Shown: positions 45,517 to 52,998 of the stretch, in pieces
Position numbering within the stretch: the first letter of the stretch is position 1
Layout: every line of letters begins with the position of its first letter
IMG/VR virus record: IMGVR_UViG_3300021474_000001
Span: 1 to 55,495 of that record
Source of the DNA: a virus
Direction: 5' to 3' (one strand)
DNA length: 55,495 nt
Position numbers and translations under genes: made by a program
The notes under the pieces: generated by a model
What the model saw: only the letters and a program-made list of their open reading frames with translations
What the model was told of the DNA's origin: nothing
Databases searched by the model: none

Positions 45517-47174
45517 GACGAATAGCACTCATCGCCGTGTTGCTCGCGTTTCTCTTACCGACGAAGGGATGGGCGCAGAGCGCCGTCGATTCGACTAGCA
45601 TCGTTCAGCATAAATCCTGCCCCAACCTGACGCCGAGCGGGTCTGTGGCGACGTGCGCGTTTACGAGTGCCCCGGCAGTCGGCAACCTCATCATCGCCAT
45701 CGGAGCCACGGCGGGCACGACGATCACACAGACCTTCACGAGCAACAACGGCACCTGCACCTCGCGAGAGTTACAGACCGGCCAGAACTCAGGACAGCAA
45801 ATCTCGGAATGTACGGTCACCGCGAACGTGGCTACGACCATCACGGATACCCTCTCGTCGCTCAACGGCTTGACCGCCATCGAAATCATGGAAGTCCACG
45901 ACACGGGCGGCGTCGTTTCTTTCGACGTGGCGGGCGGCGTGAAGAACGGATCGGCGTCGGCGAACGTATCGAGCGGCGCGACGGGAGCGACTAACAACGT
46001 GGTGGACTTCTGCGTGGCAGCGCTCAGCTTCGCCAGCACGATTGGCAAGACGCCCACGGCGGGTCCGGGGCTGCTCGCGGCGGCTGTGCCGAGTGCGTGG
46101 AACGTGATCGACAACAACACGACCGCAGGGCCGGGAATGCTGACTGCGAGCACCGTGACGAGCGCATCGGCGTTAGCAGTAGCCTCAGCGTGGTCGTGGA
46201 GTGGCGCTACTTCAACCACAGGCGGCACGGTCTGCTACAAGGGGCAGGTGCAGCCGACGATTGCGCCAGCGGGGACGCCGACGACAACTGTGTACACGGC
46301 CGTTTCCTCTTCCGCGATTACTCTCGCTAGCAGTTCGGCGTCCGCGTGTAATCGGGTTCAGTTATGCGACAGTACTGGCCTATTAAGCTCGCCCTCATGT
46401 ACGTGCACTGGGGGAACCTGTACGCGAGTGCTTGGACCGACAACATGGAACACCATTCAGAGCAAGGCTGTGTTTTTCTGTAATGGTTGCACGGGTAGCT
46501 TATCCTGTTCTTTTGGAGTCACCGCCAATGGGGTTGCGGCAGTTGACGCTTTTACCGGATCGTCGTGCGCGACAGATTGTTCAGGCGCGGGCGATCAGAC
46601 AGGAAGCAGTGCGACCTCAACCTCAAATAGTTTGACGAGTTGCAATCAAGGCGATGCGCTCTTGTACGACGCTTGTAATAACGGCGGGGGGGCTTATTCA
46701 AATTCTACTCCGTTGGCCAGTACAGCGTCGCTCAATACCACTGCTACTCCCGCCAGTCTTCTCGCCTACTACTTCGACACCGCCCCCTCGACCAACACCA
46801 GCCCCGCGCAGAGTCGCACACAGGGCAACGTCGCATGGGTATCCGGTGCGGTAGGGCTGGGACCGGCGTCAGCGGCGACTGCGACGGCAACGGCGACTGC
46901 GACCGCCACGGCAACAGCAACTGCTACAGCGACAGCTACGGCCACCGCAACGGCGACAGCTACGGCCACTGCTACCGCGACCGCTACAGCCACAGCAACG
47001 GCTACCGCAACAGTGACAGCCACGCCCACGCCGATCGCTACTCCGACGGCGACGGCTACGGCTACGGGCGGTGCCACTAACCCAACGCCCATTCCGCAAT
47101 CTCTCGGACAACCCGGCTTCGGCCCATCACGACCATTAGGCTCTCGACCTGAAGGATTTGGAGGAGTTCTATGA
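45513..47174 (+). CDS. Exported protein with two beta domains and the longest Ala-Thr linker, 553 aa
   Basis: GTG 45513 overlaps the lipoprotein stop (GTGA). Signal peptide (IALIAVLLAFLLPTKGWAQS), then a beta-sandwich (about 20-250) and a Cys-rich beta domain (about 250-400; CDSTGLLSSPSCTCTGGTC). A pure Ala-Thr run (about 452-517) precedes a Pro/Gly/Ser-rich end. The C-terminus lacks the Gly-rich tip of the fibres. Surface-exposed and probably O-glycosylated; activity unknown. It overlaps the next gene by 4 nt. Confidence 0.65.
   Translation: MRRIALIAVLLAFLLPTKGWAQSAVDSTSIVQHKSCPNLTPSGSVATCAFTSAPAVGNLIIAIGATAGTTITQTFTSNNGTCTSRELQTGQNSGQQISECTVTANVATTITDTLSSLNGLTAIEIMEVHDTGGVVSFDVAGGVKNGSASANVSSGATGATNNVVDFCVAALSFASTIGKTPTAGPGLLAAAVPSAWNVIDNNTTAGPGMLTASTVTSASALAVASAWSWSGATSTTGGTVCYKGQVQPTIAPAGTPTTTVYTAVSSSAITLASSSASACNRVQLCDSTGLLSSPSCTCTGGTCTRVLGPTTWNTIQSKAVFFCNGCTGSLSCSFGVTANGVAAVDAFTGSSCATDCSGAGDQTGSSATSTSNSLTSCNQGDALLYDACNNGGGAYSNSTPLASTASLNTTATPASLLAYYFDTAPSTNTSPAQSRTQGNVAWVSGAVGLGPASAATATATATATATATATATATATATATATATATATATATATATATATVTATPTPIATPTATATATGGATNPTPIPQSLGQPGFGPSRPLGSRPEGFGGVL
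46868..47063 (+). repeat. (Ala-Thr)n linker coding repeat 4
   Basis: About 65 residues, almost uninterrupted Ala-Thr, ending in Pro/Ile/Gly variants. Codons vary (GCA, GCG, GCC, GCT; ACA, ACG, ACC, ACT), so protein-level repetition is conserved. Confidence 0.85.
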
Positions 47175-47617
47175 AACGGTTACTCGCATTCGTCCCCGCG
47201 CTCGTTCTGGTCCTCTGGGTCAGCCTCGCGCATAGCATCAGCTATGTTGGGGTCATACCGGGAGGCGCTGGTTCCGCGACGCCCAAAGCTGTCGGCACGG
47301 CAACGCCGGTCGCAGTTATCGCGTGTGGTTCCGGCGCGAACTACATCAAATTCAATGTGACAGGCGGCACCGCCGGCACAGACGGATGCTTCATCACCGT
47401 CTCAAGCACGCTTGCGTCGCCGTGCGCGGCCGCGAGTCCGGCACCGAGCGTCAGCCCGCAGGTGGGAGATTTCGCGCCGACTGGCGGCACCTACCCCAGC
47501 GCGAGCCCTCTGACATATAACTACGCGAACCAGGTCGGCTCCTACTGGATGAACGGCGAGTGGGATGCGGTCTGTACCGCGGCGAGCATGACGGTGACGC
47601 CTGTCACGCTGCCGTAG
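47171..47617 (+). CDS. Small secreted protein, 148 aa
   Basis: ATGA-coupled. Signal peptide (KRLLAFVPALVLVLWVSLAH) followed by a compact beta domain (KFNVTGGTAGTDGCFITVSS, SYWMNGEWDAVCTAASM) with three Cys. No linker. It may be a capping or accessory subunit of the exported set. Family not recognised. Confidence 0.6.
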   Translation: MKRLLAFVPALVLVLWVSLAHSISYVGVIPGGAGSATPKAVGTATPVAVIACGSGANYIKFNVTGGTAGTDGCFITVSSTLASPCAAASPAPSVSPQVGDFAPTGGTYPSASPLTYNYANQVGSYWMNGEWDAVCTAASMTVTPVTLP

Positions 47618-48109
47618 ATGCAACCCATCACCGACATCACGTCGCTGCTGACCTTCGAGGAAGGGGATCGCTTATTCGTGTACGACGACCACACCGGCAA
47701 GCCGATTACGAAGGGAAGTCATTGCTTCGGCAATCCAACTATCGGTCGCGGACGCGCGTTAAATATCGAAGGCATTTCAGAAGTCGAAAGCACCTACCTG
47801 CTCAACAACGACGTGGCCCATTGGCGTGCGGAGTTGAGTCAGTTCTCTTGGTACACCAATCTCGATCAGGTGCGGCGTGACGCAATCGTCAACATGGCAC
47901 ACGCGCAGGGCGTCGCGGGCGTCGAGGGCTATCACGACATGATCGCGGCACTCGTGAAGGAGCATGCCGAGACGGTGGCGGCGCTACAGGCTCAGGACTG
48001 GAAGGCGGCGCGTGATGCCGTGCTGCTGTCACGCTGGGCAGGTGAAGACTCTGAGCGGGCGACTCGATGTGCCAACATGCTGTGGTCTGGGGTGTACCCG
48101 ATAGTATGA
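47618..48109 (+). CDS. T4-type lysozyme (GH24) endolysin, 163 aa
   Basis: ATG follows the previous stop directly. FEEGDRLFVYDDHTG then GNPTIGRGRAL aligns to T4 lysozyme: E15 (E11), D24 (D20) and T41 (T26) are all present, but the His after GIG in T4 is Arg here. The helical C-terminal lobe ends RWAGEDSERATRCANMLWSG. It cleaves the MurNAc-GlcNAc bond. No signal peptide, so it needs a holin. The micro-protein gene overlaps its stop (ATGA). Confidence 0.9.
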   Translation: MQPITDITSLLTFEEGDRLFVYDDHTGKPITKGSHCFGNPTIGRGRALNIEGISEVESTYLLNNDVAHWRAELSQFSWYTNLDQVRRDAIVNMAHAQGVAGVEGYHDMIAALVKEHAETVAALQAQDWKAARDAVLLSRWAGEDSERATRCANMLWSGVYPIV

Positions 48110-48189
48110 ACATCGACGCGGGAATCGTGGTCGTGATAGCTATCGTGTTGGTGATCGTATTTCTGTTTACTCAGGAAAGAGAGGGATGA
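48106..48189 (+). CDS. Single-pass membrane micro-protein, 27 aa
   Basis: ATGA overlap with the lysozyme. Almost all membrane segment (MNIDAGIVVVIAIVLVIVFL) with a charged end TQERE. Could be a holin regulator or part of a pinholin. Confidence 0.5.
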   Translation: MNIDAGIVVVIAIVLVIVFLFTQEREG

Positions 48190-48192
48190 GAC

Positions 48193-48582
48193 GTGGTACC
48201 TTCAGGCAATCTGTACGGCCTCCTCACGGCAGCGCTCTTGATTCTCAACACGATAATGGTGTGGTGGTCAGGCCGGGCAACGCGCGGAACCGTCAAGGAC
48301 GAAGGGAGCGCCACCCGCGACGACGTGAAAGAAGTTCACACACTGGTCAATAGCGGACTGACCAAATTGATCCAATCGAAGGACGAGACCATCGCGAGCA
48401 CCGAGCGCGCCGCCAGCGCGGAAGGGAAGGCCGAGGGGATAGCACAGGAACGCGAACGGCACGAAGCCTCGTCGATGACGGCGGCACTGAGAGTAATTGA
48501 CGAGCCAGTCCAACCGGCGAAATCGGGTGACTCCATCACGTTGGAAGCGCCTGTGAAAATTGAGGTCACGGAAAAGAAATAG
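48193..48582 (+). CDS. Membrane-anchored coiled-coil lysis protein (spanin-like), 129 aa
   Basis: GTG 48193. N-terminal membrane segment (YGLLTAALLILNTIMVWW), then a long charged helix (DVKEVHTLVNSGLTKLIQSK...ERERHEA) and a beta-like tail (SITLEAPVKIEVTEKK). This is the shape of an inner-membrane spanin (Rz). No lipoprotein partner overlaps it, but lipoproteins occur nearby. Spanin is a plausible but unproven name. Confidence 0.55.
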   Translation: MVPSGNLYGLLTAALLILNTIMVWWSGRATRGTVKDEGSATRDDVKEVHTLVNSGLTKLIQSKDETIASTERAASAEGKAEGIAQERERHEASSMTAALRVIDEPVQPAKSGDSITLEAPVKIEVTEKK

Positions 48583-48592
48583 GAGAACGCAA

Positions 48593-48814
48593 ATGATTTT
48601 AGGGTGTTTAATTAATCTGATTATCTTGGTCATCATCGCCGTCATCATTCTCTACATTCTGGAAGTGGCGTTGCAGCCGTTCATGGCGCTGCCCGCTCCG
48701 GTCTACACGCTGATTCGCCTGCTCATCGGGCTGCTGATCCTCTTGCAATTCCTGAACTGCATCGGATTCCTTGGCACGTATGGCGGGTATCATTCGGAAC
48801 CGTTCATACGCTGA
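48593..48814 (+). CDS. Two-pass membrane protein, holin candidate, 73 aa
   Basis: ATG 48593 has AGGAG upstream. Two strong membrane segments (LINLIILVIIAVIILYILEV and LIRLLIGLLILLQFLNCIGF) linked by a short Pro loop. Position after lysozyme fits a class II holin that releases it. It overlaps the next gene by 1 nt. Confidence 0.65.
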   Translation: MILGCLINLIILVIIAVIILYILEVALQPFMALPAPVYTLIRLLIGLLILLQFLNCIGFLGTYGGYHSEPFIR

Positions 48815-49134
48815 TGGCAGACACGACGCCGATAGTCGAAACCACTGTCACCGAAAAGAAAGTGGGAGATGCCGCGACGCAGCAACCGCCGCCGCCGCAG
48901 ATTATAGCCGATGACAACGCCCGTAAATGGCTCGCTGTTGGGGTCATCGTTCAATTCCTACTGGTCATCGGCTACATCGTGTACACAGGCAAAGGTCAGG
49001 TTCAGGCGAGCAATACCGAACTGATGATTCTCGGTGCAGAAGTCACCTTCATGACGACCGTGCTGAACTACTATTTCGGTAGCAGCAGCGGCTCGACCGC
49101 AAAATCGCAGATTCTCGACACCAAGACCAAATGA
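48814..49134 (+). CDS. Membrane protein, second holin candidate, 106 aa
   Basis: Soluble N-terminus (TTPIVETTVTEKKVGD), then membrane segments (KWLAVGVIVQFLLVIGYIVY; ELMILGAEVTFMTTVLNYYF) and a Ser/Gly-rich end. Phage proteins of this shape with a last NYYFGSS pattern are usually annotated as holins. Overlaps next gene by 4 nt. Confidence 0.6.
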   Translation: MADTTPIVETTVTEKKVGDAATQQPPPPQIIADDNARKWLAVGVIVQFLLVIGYIVYTGKGQVQASNTELMILGAEVTFMTTVLNYYFGSSSGSTAKSQILDTKTK

Positions 49135-49334
49135 AGCGTCGCATCTACGTGCCGGAGGAAAAAGCGTTCCTCATCCGAGAGGATGCGATGGACGACCTCG
49201 AAGCGCACGCGGATTGGCCGCGACGCGGCTGCGACCAGACCGAGCAGTTGCGAATATCGGCGGACATCAAAAGGATGATGGCGAAGGTTCGCGAGCACCC
49301 AGTACCGCAGAGAACGCGATTAATCGACCCTTAA
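49131..49334 (+). CDS. Unknown basic protein, 67 aa
   Basis: ATGA-coupled to the holin. Begins MKRRIYVPEEKAFLIREDAM, ends VPQRTRLIDP. Soluble; one Cys. No family recognised. Ends the lysis cluster. Confidence 0.55.
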   Translation: MKRRIYVPEEKAFLIREDAMDDLEAHADWPRRGCDQTEQLRISADIKRMMAKVREHPVPQRTRLIDP

Positions 49335-49370
49335 TTTGATATTGGCGGCGAGTCGGCGTAGTGTGGCGAA

Positions 49371-49544
49371 ATGGACCGCGACGAGGAAAATACGAGGCTA
49401 CTGAATAACGTCGTTACCGAGTTGCAGCACATCAAGGAATTACTCAGAGACAAACTCGATCAGATCATCGCGAACACGGCTCCGAAGCCGAGCACCGATA
49501 TAGCAAGTCTAGGGGTGACGGTCGATCCACCAATCAAACAGTGA
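49371..49544 (+). CDS. Coiled-coil protein with SLGVTVDPP tail, 57 aa
   Basis: ATG 49371. One helix (NNVVTELQHIKELLRDKLDQ), then a tail ending SLGVTVDPPIKQ. The same SLGVTVDPP tail ends the next, unrelated protein (SLGVTVDPPVSQ). A shared C-terminal tag suggests both are bound by one partner or multimerise together. Confidence 0.6.
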   Translation: MDRDEENTRLLNNVVTELQHIKELLRDKLDQIIANTAPKPSTDIASLGVTVDPPIKQ

Positions 49545-49554
49545 GGAGAGAACG

Positions 49555-49941
49555 ATGCCAGGAAAAGTAGGTTCATTCAAAGCGACCGCCACGCAGACGA
49601 TGCTTGACGATCAGAAGGCTCTCGTGCATTTTCAGCCGCTTGATTCGACCGGCGCTCCGACCTCGCTGCCGACTGGCGGCGCGCTCGTATTCGCGCTGTC
49701 CGATGCGACCGCGACTCTCGTACCGCCGCCCGCAGACCCGACGACAGGGATTGTCGATCCGTTGGCAATCTACGTCGTGGGCGTGAAAAAGACGGCGGGC
49801 ACTCCGACGCTCACCGGCACCTTCACGAACGCAGACGGCACCACGGCGACCGGCGGCGTAGCGTTCACCATCACAATTGACCCCGCAGAACTCGACGTGT
49901 CGAGCCTCGGCGTCACTGTCGATCCGCCCGTTTCCCAGTAG
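49555..49941 (+). CDS. Ig-like beta-sandwich protein with SLGVTVDPP tail, 128 aa
   Basis: ATG 49555 follows GAGGAGAG. A single Ig-type domain (ALVFALSDATATLVPPPADP, GTFTNADGTTATGGVAFTIT) ending in VSSLGVTVDPPVSQ. Phage Ig-like domains often decorate virions and bind cell-surface sugars. Its tail matches that of the preceding coiled-coil protein. A terminator lies 13 nt after the stop. Confidence 0.65.
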   Translation: MPGKVGSFKATATQTMLDDQKALVHFQPLDSTGAPTSLPTGGALVFALSDATATLVPPPADPTTGIVDPLAIYVVGVKKTAGTPTLTGTFTNADGTTATGGVAFTITIDPAELDVSSLGVTVDPPVSQ

Positions 49942-49953
49942 CTTCCTCGCGCT

Positions 49954-49993
49954 CGCCGCGCCTGCATTTCCCCCCGAGACGCAGGTTGCGGCG
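49954..49993 (+). terminator. Candidate terminator after the lysis/decoration genes
   Basis: CGCCGC (49954-49959) pairs with GCGGCG (49988-49993) and an inner CTGC/GCAG pair extends it, with a 15-nt C-rich loop. A short T-run (GTTCTTTCCCC) follows. It separates this operon from the promoter at 50015. Confidence 0.55.
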
Positions 49994-50014
49994 GGCGTTC
50001 TTTCCCCTTCCAAG

Positions 50015-50044
50015 TTGACATCAGCCAACCGCTTGGCTCATAAT
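50015..50044 (+). promoter_or_regulatory. Near-consensus sigma70 promoter for the last rightward operon
   Basis: TTGACA (50015-50020, perfect), 18-nt spacer, CATAAT (50039-50044, 5 of 6). Predicted start about 50051, one base before the ATG at 50052, so the first message may be leaderless. It is the best promoter in the window. Confidence 0.8.
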
Positions 50045-50051
50045 GGCGCGC

Positions 50052-50213
50052 ATGGCAGGCGACAGAAAATATGGGCGCAACGAAGTTAAGTGCAAACGGT
50101 ACGCAGCGCAGGGCCGACAGAACTTCAACGCTCGCAAGCGATTAAAACGGCACCTAGACCAGCAGCCGCGAGATGGCATCGCGCGCGCGGCTCTTGATCG
50201 TCTCGGTCGATAA
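50052..50213 (+). CDS. Small basic protein from leaderless message, 53 aa
   Basis: ATG 50052 lies at the predicted transcription start; an ATG 9 nt upstream is also in frame. MAGDRKYGRNEVKCKRYAAQ and NARKRLKRHLDQQPR: strongly basic and helical. It overlaps the next gene (TAATG). Nucleic-acid binding is likely; no family recognised. Confidence 0.6.
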   Translation: MAGDRKYGRNEVKCKRYAAQGRQNFNARKRLKRHLDQQPRDGIARAALDRLGR

Positions 50214-50329
50214 TGAAGAAAAATCCTCACGCGGTCGCGCTCGGACGCAAGGGCGGCAAGGCCAAGACTCCCGCCAAGGCGAAAGCGGCGCGCGAGAACG
50301 CCAAGAAAAAGGTGAAGCATGACTCGTAA
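50213..50329 (+). CDS. Lys/Ala-rich KGG-type micro-protein, 38 aa
   Basis: Begins MKKNPHAVALGRKGGKAKTP, then Ala/Lys repeats. The GRKGGKA block resembles the KGG motif of small stress-linked and histone-H1-like bacterial proteins. It overlaps its neighbours on both sides. May coat DNA. Confidence 0.6.
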   Translation: MKKNPHAVALGRKGGKAKTPAKAKAARENAKKKVKHDS

Positions 50330-50546
50330 ACTGATTGCTCTCGCGGCGCTCTCGATGCTGATTTATGGTTGCTCAACGTTGTGCTCGATACCGGGCATCT
50401 CGTCGCTGAACGTCTGCACACAGCCTACAGCCTCGGCTAGCGCCACTGACACGCCGACTGCTACGCCATCGCCAACCGCCGTAGCGAATGCGCCGTGGCC
50501 CGTAGCTCCAACCGGACTGCCGACACCTCGACCGGGGATTAACTGA
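50319..50546 (+). CDS. Lipoprotein with Thr/Pro-rich tail, 75 aa
   Basis: MTRKLIALAALSMLIYGCST is a signal peptide with a lipobox ending YGC (lipid-anchored Cys 18). The tail ASATDTPTATPSPTAVA is the same Ala-Thr-Pro kind as in the exported fibres. It overlaps the neighbour by 11 nt. Function unknown. Confidence 0.65.
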   Translation: MTRKLIALAALSMLIYGCSTLCSIPGISSLNVCTQPTASASATDTPTATPSPTAVANAPWPVAPTGLPTPRPGIN

Positions 50547-51334
50547 TGAAACTAGGATTGAAGCCGTTCCGCCACACGCTCAAGACGATGCGTCAAGCTG
50601 TCGCCACGTCGAATATTCTGGACCAACTCGGAGCACCGCCGCCGTTCTCGCCCGGCTACTCCGGTAACATGGACATTCAGAGCGGCGGCGACATCGGGAT
50701 CGACGGCAACGATCAGTACGGCGATTGCGTGTTCGCGGATGTAGCGCATCGCATCATGGTGCGCACCGCGCAGATGGGCGCGGGCAAGATGATCGTCGCC
50801 ACCACCGCAGAAACGCTGCAACTCTACTCGGAAGTGACCGGCTTCAACGCGAGCGACCCGAATACCGATCAGGGCGGCGATCTCGTTACAACCGCTCAGT
50901 ACATGCAGAAAACCGGAATGCTGATCGGCGGCGTCCGGCACATGGAAGCGGCGAATGGGGTCATCGACCCTGTGAACATCGATCATCTCAAGTGGTCGAT
51001 TTGTTTGTTCGGATGCGCCCCGATGGGCTGGAATCTGCCGCAGTCTGCGCTCGACCAATTCGATGCGGGCCAGCCATTCGATTACGTCAAGGGAAGTCCG
51101 ATAGTCGGCGGACACGACATGCTCGGCTTGGAGTATCGACCTGAGAGTCCGACGAATCCGGGCTGGCTCGTCGGGACGTGGGCGAAGCGATGGCCCGCGA
51201 CGGATGCGTTCGTCGCCAACTATTTGAGCGAGGTGGTGCCGGTCGGAGCCAAGGATTTCATTACGGCCAACGGCCTCGCGCCCAGCGGCGTGAACCTGCC
51301 GCAGATACTTCAGCTATTGGGCGAAATTAACTAA
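50546..51334 (+). CDS. Papain-like fold protein, 262 aa
   Basis: ATG overlaps the preceding stop by 1 nt. GNDQYGDCVFADVAH has Gln 57 and Cys 61 in the arrangement of a papain-type oxyanion hole and nucleophile; GGHDML (His about 190) and GTWAKRWPATDAF (Trp after the place of the usual Asn) follow. No propeptide or signal peptide. It may cleave a host or phage protein in the cytoplasm, or be a catalytically altered binder. Confidence 0.6.
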   Translation: MKLGLKPFRHTLKTMRQAVATSNILDQLGAPPPFSPGYSGNMDIQSGGDIGIDGNDQYGDCVFADVAHRIMVRTAQMGAGKMIVATTAETLQLYSEVTGFNASDPNTDQGGDLVTTAQYMQKTGMLIGGVRHMEAANGVIDPVNIDHLKWSICLFGCAPMGWNLPQSALDQFDAGQPFDYVKGSPIVGGHDMLGLEYRPESPTNPGWLVGTWAKRWPATDAFVANYLSEVVPVGAKDFITANGLAPSGVNLPQILQLLGEIN

Positions 51335-51352
51335 CCGAAAAGGAGAACTCAA

Positions 51353-51532
51353 ATGGGCAACTGGCTTCCGTACATACTCGCATTCCTTCAGGCGCTTCCG
51401 ACGCTGATTCCTGAAATCACGACGATCATCGACGCGATCATTGCGATCTTCAATCAGAACCCGACTCCCGCAAATCAGGCTCGCATCGCGAATCTGCAGC
51501 AGATCAAGGCTGGCCTGCCCGCCAAGCCGTAG
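51353..51532 (+). CDS. Amphipathic or membrane micro-protein, 59 aa
   Basis: ATG 51353 has AAAGGAG upstream. Hydrophobic first half (WLPYILAFLQALPTLIPEIT, DAIIAIFNQN) and a polar tail. Possible membrane peptide or scaffold. Unknown. Confidence 0.55.
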   Translation: MGNWLPYILAFLQALPTLIPEITTIIDAIIAIFNQNPTPANQARIANLQQIKAGLPAKP

Positions 51533-51544
51533 TCCTCTGCGCCC

Positions 51545-52741
51545 ATGCCGTACATCGATCCGGTAATCGCCAGCCGAATCAAGGCGGCATGGAGCGCACT
51601 GCCCGCTGACCAGCGCGCCCGCATCACTGCCCGCCTGAACGCCAAGCGCGTCTCCAAGGGCTTCCAGCAGCCCGTGCCGCTACAGGAACTCGTCACGCTC
51701 GACGCTGCGGTCGGTGCCGTCGCGGTGCCGAAGGTGGCGCTGACCTCTCAGGTCGATTCGAGCGGCGAGATTTGGGGCACGGGCAGGTACGAGCATCTTG
51801 ACCCAGGATGGGCGGAATCCATCGCGTGCTGGCTGGAGACGATGCACGACCACCACCCGTTCAACCACGACGCTCCGGTCATTCAGATACCGGACACGGT
51901 GAGAATAGCGATTGCGGGCGACTGGGGCACCGGAGACTGGCGGGACGCGGGGAATCCGGCACCGAGTACGCGGGTGGCGGCGCAGATGGCGGCGCTCAAG
52001 CCTGATTTGACCGTCCATCTTGGCGACGAGTATTACGCGGGCACGGCGGACGAGGAAAAGCATCTATTCGCGGCGCTCTGGCCCCAAGGAAGGCTCGGCT
52101 CGTTCGCGATGGCGTCCAATCACGGCATGTACAGCGGCGGGTACGGCTATTATGACGTGACGTTGGATCATCCCGCATTCAGGCTTCAACGCGGTTGCTC
52201 GTTCTTCGCGCTCGAAAATTCCTCGTGGGTTATCATGGGATTGGATTCCGCCTACTACGCCGACCCAGAGGCTCTCTACATGGATGGAAGTCTGCGCGGC
52301 AACGGGTATCCCGACTTCCAGAGCGAGTTCCTGCGGGAGCAGGTGGCGAAGGGGAAGAAGGTAATCGTGCTGACGCATCACAACGGATTGAGTGACGATG
52401 GCGGCACGGCGACGCCCCTAGCCACCGAGATATTTCGACTGAACCCATCCAACTCGCCATTTTATTGGTATTGGGGGCACGAGCATTTCGCTGCGGTTTA
52501 CAAAATGCCGAAGGCGCTAATACCTACGTTTTGCCGCTGCGTCGGGCACGGCGGCGTCCCCTACGGCATGGCGACGGTGCTGGAGAGTCCCAACGTCGAA
52601 TGGTACGAGACGCGACTGGCGAACGACCCTGAGATTCCGCAGCGCGTGCTCTGCGGGTTTGCTACGATAGACCTCGACGGTCCAAATATCACCGAACGGA
52701 TGATCGACGAGAACGGCGGCATCGCATGGGAGAGCAAATGA
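51545..52741 (+). CDS. Calcineurin-like metallophosphoesterase, 398 aa
   Basis: ATG 51545. Domain from about 115: IAGDWGTGD (metal-binding Asp, with a His replaced), LTVHLGDEYY (Asp about 160), SNHGM where most members have GNHD/E, VIVLTHHNG (His about 277) and YWGHEHF (about 310). N-terminal 110 residues are a helical and beta extension. Purple-acid or Icc-type activity on phosphate esters or nucleotides is likely; the NHG change at the third motif may alter the metal site. No signal peptide. It ends the main body of the last operon. Confidence 0.85.
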   Translation: MPYIDPVIASRIKAAWSALPADQRARITARLNAKRVSKGFQQPVPLQELVTLDAAVGAVAVPKVALTSQVDSSGEIWGTGRYEHLDPGWAESIACWLETMHDHHPFNHDAPVIQIPDTVRIAIAGDWGTGDWRDAGNPAPSTRVAAQMAALKPDLTVHLGDEYYAGTADEEKHLFAALWPQGRLGSFAMASNHGMYSGGYGYYDVTLDHPAFRLQRGCSFFALENSSWVIMGLDSAYYADPEALYMDGSLRGNGYPDFQSEFLREQVAKGKKVIVLTHHNGLSDDGGTATPLATEIFRLNPSNSPFYWYWGHEHFAAVYKMPKALIPTFCRCVGHGGVPYGMATVLESPNVEWYETRLANDPEIPQRVLCGFATIDLDGPNITERMIDENGGIAWESK

Positions 52742-52998
52742 AATTCAGAAAGAAGCCTGTGGTGATCGAAGCGTTCCAATGGTCCGAAGATGTACAGAGT
52801 GAAGATTGGCCCGACTGGTTTTTGGGTGGGATCGGGCGTGGTGACGTTCAGCCTCAAGATGAATGTTGCCTGATCAAGACACTTGAGGGGACGATGCGCG
52901 CCGACTACAAGGATTGGATCATTCGCGGTGTTAAGGGCGAAATCTATCCATGCAAGCCCGATATCTTCGCGGCGACCTATGAGCCCGTCACAGAATAA
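52738..52998 (+). CDS. Small conserved phage protein, 86 aa
   Basis: ATG 52738 overlaps the preceding stop (ATGA). MKFRKKPVVIEAFQW ... DWIIRGVKGEIYPCKPDIFA is a sequence seen in many phage genomes as a small protein of unknown function (often with the same start and Cys). I cannot say more about activity. Confidence 0.75.
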   Translation: MKFRKKPVVIEAFQWSEDVQSEDWPDWFLGGIGRGDVQPQDECCLIKTLEGTMRADYKDWIIRGVKGEIYPCKPDIFAATYEPVTE

